Shown here one piece after another: positions 62,966-64,000 of a stretch of DNA of 64,000 nt. This DNA is from Aphelocoma coerulescens (Eukaryota > Chordata > Aves > Passeriformes > Corvidae). Numbering within the stretch: the first letter of the stretch is position 1; each line of letters opens with the position of its first letter. The translations under genes and the position numbers were made by a program. The stretch lies in NCBI RefSeq assembly GCF_041296385.1, contig NC_091016.1, positions 20,683,497-20,747,496 of the forward strand. Reading direction: 5' to 3'. Below the pieces are notes generated by a model. That model did not search any database. It saw only the letters and a list, made by a program, of their open reading frames with translations, and was not told the DNA's origin.

Positions 62966-63034
62966 TTATTTTAATTTTTTTTTTTTACTAAGAGTTATTT
63001 CATTTCTCACATCAACTATAACTCAGTAGCCACA

Positions 63035-64000
63035 CCCACACACCTCAGCAGGCTCCTGTGCCACATTGCACATCCCAGCTGGGGGTGCTGCTGCTGGCGG
63101 GGCGCAGGTACCCCAGTCCTGCATGCTCTGAGGACCCTGTCTATCCCCTCATCACCCTGCTAATTCAGCCTCCCCCACATTTATCTGGCAAGCAATTCAG
63201 CACTGCCACCTATGAAAAGCTGGAGATGACAATGATCCACTACGGATCACACCACGGGAGCCCTCCCATAGACACCCACTCCCATGGGATGGCCTAGAGC
63301 AGGGCTACAGGCTGAGCAAAGCCTGGGGTGACCATAGCTTATCCTCTGCCCCAAGCAGGCAGGACAGTCCCAGCCACCCTCTGTGCCTGGGAAACAGGGA
63401 TCCCTCCAGCTCCACAAAAAGGGAGCACCCTGCCCCTCCTCCCCACTGTGAGCTGCGTGGCTGCAGGAACCACGATGGAACAGGCACCCTTGGGTGCCAG
63501 TCCACGCCCTGGTAGCAGCATTGCACGACATTCACAGGGCTCGTCAGACACGGGCTGAGCTGCTTCAGCCCAGCTGCCCTGCAGCAGGCACAGCCATGCC
63601 CTCTGGCCATGGCAAAAACGCCTCCAAGGGAAGGGGCACGGACAAATGACTTTTGGAAGACGAATTGCAGCAGCTCATTCATTCAGGTGATTTCAGCAAG
63701 TGGCAAAAGAAGATAATCTCTCTGCTGTTTATCTCGCTGCTGCTTTGTTTGTGGTTTGTTTCCAGGCACAAAGTAGCCAAATTAGGTCACAGCCATGGCA
63801 CTGTATAAGAGCTTGTTATTGAAGCTGTGCAAGTAACACCAGTCTGGCTCACAGGTGTTGTGATAAGTAAGTTTTTATTTCTCATATTCATAACACTAAC
63901 TTTTGAGTGTAAATTTGCCTGAGATGCAAAGTGGATTCCGAAATCCATCAGGTCCAAGAATTTCAGTCAAAGTCATCAACTAAGATTGCCTCAAAACCTT
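63035..64000. other. GC-richer sequence, no gene recognised
   Basis: From about 63,035 to 63,620 the DNA is clearly GC-richer than the window average, and several overlapping frames of 70-125 codons are open on both strands. None has a recognisable domain. Frames open simultaneously on both strands suggest a composition effect. CpGs are scattered and too few for a strong island. The last 350 bases return to AT-rich unique sequence. Confidence 0.5.

Larger units (their letters stand above)
62521..63034 (+). mobile_element. Putative solo LTR of an endogenous retrovirus
   Basis: A segment of about 510 bp beginning TGTAGC and ending GCCACA has the internal order of an LTR. A CCAAT box (62606-62610) and GC boxes (62625-62633, 62647-62656) lie in a U3-like part. 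A TATAAAA (62665-62671) follows, then about 290 bases down to AATAAA (62960-62965), a T-rich stretch and a short U5-like tail. No internal gag/pol sequence is attached and no primer-binding site is evident, which fits a solo LTR left by recombination. I could not find a clean target-site duplication, so the borders are uncertain. A cellular promoter with a nearby poly(A) site is the alternative. Confidence 0.45.

Overview
This window looks like a piece of a vertebrate nuclear genome, most likely a bird. The AT-leaning base composition, scattered simple repeats, lack of any operon-like coding layout, and low density of transposon remnants all fit. The most diagnostic clue is a set of CR1 LINE fragments. 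One still encodes a recognisable stretch of CR1 reverse transcriptase joined to a typical avian CR1 3' region. I found no convincing protein-coding exon, rRNA, tRNA, CRISPR array, operon or bacterial-type element. The open reading frames present are short or compositionally biased and match no family I recognise. The window is best read as intergenic or deep-intronic DNA.

Layout: 1-10.6 kb is mostly unique sequence with a few simple repeats, including a T17/A15 pair near 5.13-5.18 kb. At 10.62-10.90 kb is a motif-dense block that resembles a conserved enhancer. It directly abuts an internally deleted CR1 on the minus strand (about 10.97-11.51 kb). From 11.5 to 37.7 kb the sequence is mostly unique, with a homeodomain-site-like AT-rich block at 14.93-15.55 kb, a CR1 3' fragment at 20.38 kb and a MIR-type SINE relic at 21.57 kb. 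The 37.7-45 kb part is the repeat-richest. It holds two old, diverged CR1 copies in opposite orientation (37.7-38.4 kb minus, 40.8-41.2 kb plus) and two younger CR1 3' fragments (41.67 kb and 44.62 kb, both minus).

From 45 to 62.5 kb the DNA is largely unique and contains several candidate regulatory blocks. These include an RFX X-box-like site at 45,630 and a CpG-clustered block at 57.14-57.46 kb. At about 62.52-63.03 kb a CCAAT box, two GC boxes, a TATA box and a downstream AATAAA occur in the right order. This looks like a solo LTR of an endogenous retrovirus, though a genuine Pol II promoter is the alternative. The last kilobase is GC-richer and otherwise unassigned.

No set of genes here works together as a pathway, and I do not see a novel multi-gene system. 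The interest lies in candidate cis-regulatory elements and fossil retroelements. All family assignments come from reading the sequence and recalling the families; no alignment or search was run.
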